Assembly: GCF_900102535.1 (NCBI RefSeq)
Contig: NZ_FNBP01000013.1
Coordinates: 1-64,000 of the forward strand
DNA: 64,000 bases
Reading direction: 5' to 3'
DNA from: Sulfitobacter delicatus
GTDB lineage: Bacteria > Pseudomonadota > Alphaproteobacteria > Rhodobacterales > Rhodobacteraceae
Shown: in pieces, positions 62,818 through 64,000 of the stretch
How positions within the stretch are numbered: position 1 is the stretch's first letter
Layout: each line of letters starts with the position of its first letter
Notes under the pieces: model-generated
Told to the model about the DNA's origin: nothing
The model's database searches: none
Seen by the model: the letters and a program-made list of their open reading frames with translations, nothing else
Position numbers and translations under genes: made by a program

Positions 62818-62866
62818 TGAGGGGCGTTGCCCCTCAAGCTCCCCAAGTATTTATGGCCAAAAAGAG
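62818..62866 (+). terminator. Hairpin plus copy 2 of the 22-bp intergenic element
   Basis: Stem TGAGGGGC-GTT-GCCCCTCA (62818-62836) is followed by the 22-bp element at 62845-62866 (AAGTATTTATGGCCAAAAAG plus AG), 21/22 identical to the minus-strand copy at 34400-34421. It lies after the hydroxyacid dehydrogenase stop and immediately before the next gene's ribosome-binding site. Confidence 0.55.
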
Positions 62867-62877
62867 GGGTGTCGGCG

Positions 62878-64000
62878 ATGCGTGTGGTTTCAACTTTTGC
62901 AGGGCTGCTTTTGGCAGGCTCCGTTTCGGCGCAGCAAGCGGCGGATGCGGTGGCGCCCGAGGGCACGGGGGCTGGCGTCTTTGAGGGAATGTCGGAGCGG
63001 GTAACTGCCGCACTGGCGGCGAAGGCCGAGGGGCGGCCCGTCGTCGCGCAGAACTGGATGGTCGCAGCGGCCAATCCTCATGCGGTGGAGGTCGGGGCCG
63101 ATGTGCTGGCCCGCGGCGGCACGGCGGCCGATGCGCTGGTTGCGGTGCAGGCGATGTTGGGGCTGGTTGAGCCGCAGTCCTCGGGACTTGGTGGGGGCGC
63201 CTTTCTGGTTTGGTATGATGCGGCTTCGGGCGAGGTCACCACGCTGGACGGACGCGAGACCGCGCCATTGGCCGCGACGCCGCAGTTGTTTCAGGATGGG
63301 GCGGGGGAGCCGCTGAAGTTCTTTGACGCCGTGGTGGGCGGGCTTTCGGTCGGCACGCCCGGCACGCCTGCGCTGATGGCAGAGGCGCATGATCGTTGGG
63401 GCAATCAGGACTGGGGAGCGCTTTTGGCACCGGCGGCGGATCTGGCCGAGGCTGGTTTTGCCGTGTCGCCACGGCTGGCGGAACTGGTGGCCGGCGACGT
63501 AGAGCGCCTCTCTACCGCGCCCGATACTGCGGCTTATTTTTTGCCTGATGGCGAGCCGATCAAAGCGGGGGCCGTATTGCTCAACCCGGCCTATGCTGAG
63601 ACCTTGCGCGCCTTTGCAGCAGAGGGGGCAGCGGTCTTTTACGGTGGCGAGATCGGCAAGCAGATCGTCGCGGCGGTGCAGGCGGCAGAACAGCCCGGCG
63701 TGTTGTCTGAGGTGGATTTAGCAATCTACCGGGTCAAGGAGCGCGGAGCTGTTTGTGCCGAATATCGCGGGCATGAGGTTTGTGGCATGGGGCCGCCATC
63801 GTCGGGGGCCGTTGCCGTGGGGCAGATTTTGGGTCTGTTGGAGGGGTTCGACTTGTCCGCAGGGCCGCAGGATGCCGAAGTCTTGCGGCTGATCGGCGAC
63901 GCCTCGCGGCTCGCCTTTGCGGATCGCGGGCGGTATCTGGCGGATCATGATTTCGTGCCGGTGCCGGTCACGGGGCTGCTGGGCCCCGGCTATTTGTCCA
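62878..64000 (+). CDS. ggt: Gamma-glutamyltransferase (5' part, continues beyond the window)
   Basis: At least 374 residues. Signal peptide (MRVVSTFAGLLLAGSVSAQ) then the large-subunit part of a gamma-glutamyltranspeptidase: ANPHAVEVGADVLARGGTAA, VEPQSSGLGGGAFLVWYDA, substrate-binding LDGRETAP, SVGTPGTPALM and GMGPPSSGAVAVGQILGLLE. The autoprocessing Thr nucleophile lies downstream of the window, so activity cannot be judged. ATG at 62878 follows GAGGGG. The frame stays open to the window end. Confidence 0.9.
   Translation, partial: MRVVSTFAGLLLAGSVSAQQAADAVAPEGTGAGVFEGMSERVTAALAAKAEGRPVVAQNWMVAAANPHAVEVGADVLARGGTAADALVAVQAMLGLVEPQSSGLGGGAFLVWYDAASGEVTTLDGRETAPLAATPQLFQDGAGEPLKFFDAVVGGLSVGTPGTPALMAEAHDRWGNQDWGALLAPAADLAEAGFAVSPRLAELVAGDVERLSTAPDTAAYFLPDGEPIKAGAVLLNPAYAETLRAFAAEGAAVFYGGEIGKQIVAAVQAAEQPGVLSEVDLAIYRVKERGAVCAEYRGHEVCGMGPPSSGAVAVGQILGLLEGFDLSAGPQDAEVLRLIGDASRLAFADRGRYLADHDFVPVPVTGLLGPGYLS

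Overview
The window looks like chromosomal DNA of a marine alphaproteobacterium of the Rhodobacteraceae (roseobacter group). This is inferred from family-typical gene neighbourhoods (murA - DUF2948 - hisD - UPF0262 - low-Mr phosphatase), the RTX/Hint exoprotein, the TRAP transporter, the cbb3 oxidase cluster and the GC-rich codon use. The genus cannot be fixed from the sequence alone.

Layout. 1-430: end of an rRNA operon (23S 3' end, 5S, terminator). 594-7319: tRNA-Arg, a periplasmic Cu/Zn superoxide dismutase, a large RTX-Hint exoprotein overlapping a Na+/H+ antiporter tail to tail, an AT-richer ClpP-fold periplasmic protein, and tRNA-Thr. 7405-17391: housekeeping block (murA, hisD, UPF0262, phosphatase, lepA) interrupted by an AT-richer EamA-type transporter. 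17557-19082: an AT-rich orphan membrane gene and a dense set of hairpins. 19098-22092: PhnA-like protein, BKACE, MBL-fold protein, 5-formyl-THF cyclo-ligase. 22305-34381: one tightly packed co-directional unit with a TRAP transporter, an IclR regulator and a complete beta-oxidation set resembling the pimelate (pim) operon. It probably imports and degrades a (di)carboxylic acid. 34505-42673: rpe, a self-sufficient reductive dehalogenase (corrinoid/Fe-S module fused to a flavin/2Fe-2S reductase), and a divergent ABC importer whose genes are split by a second antiporter. 42752-44633: class IV aminotransferase and copper-handling proteins.

44742-59377 is a low-oxygen respiration island. A hybrid kinase with a FixL-type haem-PAS, an OmpR-type regulator and a FixK-type CRP/FNR protein form what looks like an hFixL-FxkR-FixK cascade. 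Next to it are three universal stress proteins, a CBS protein, a lipoprotein cytochrome c, and the full ccoNOQP-ccoGHIS cluster. TTGA-N6-TCAA boxes stand before ccoN, before ccoG and before the adjacent stress-protein gene. A direct repeat lies 65 bp upstream of the fixK-like start. The inferred circuit is: low O2 relieves haem-PAS inhibition, the OmpR-type regulator activates fixK, and FixK (or FnrL) switches on the high-affinity oxidase and its copper/assembly genes.

59728-64000: tRNA-Gln, a quinone-reductase-like MDR enzyme, an SH3-domain exported protein, a D-2-hydroxyacid dehydrogenase, and the 5' part of a gamma-glutamyltransferase that runs off the window. No CRISPR array, transposase, integrase or phage gene was seen.
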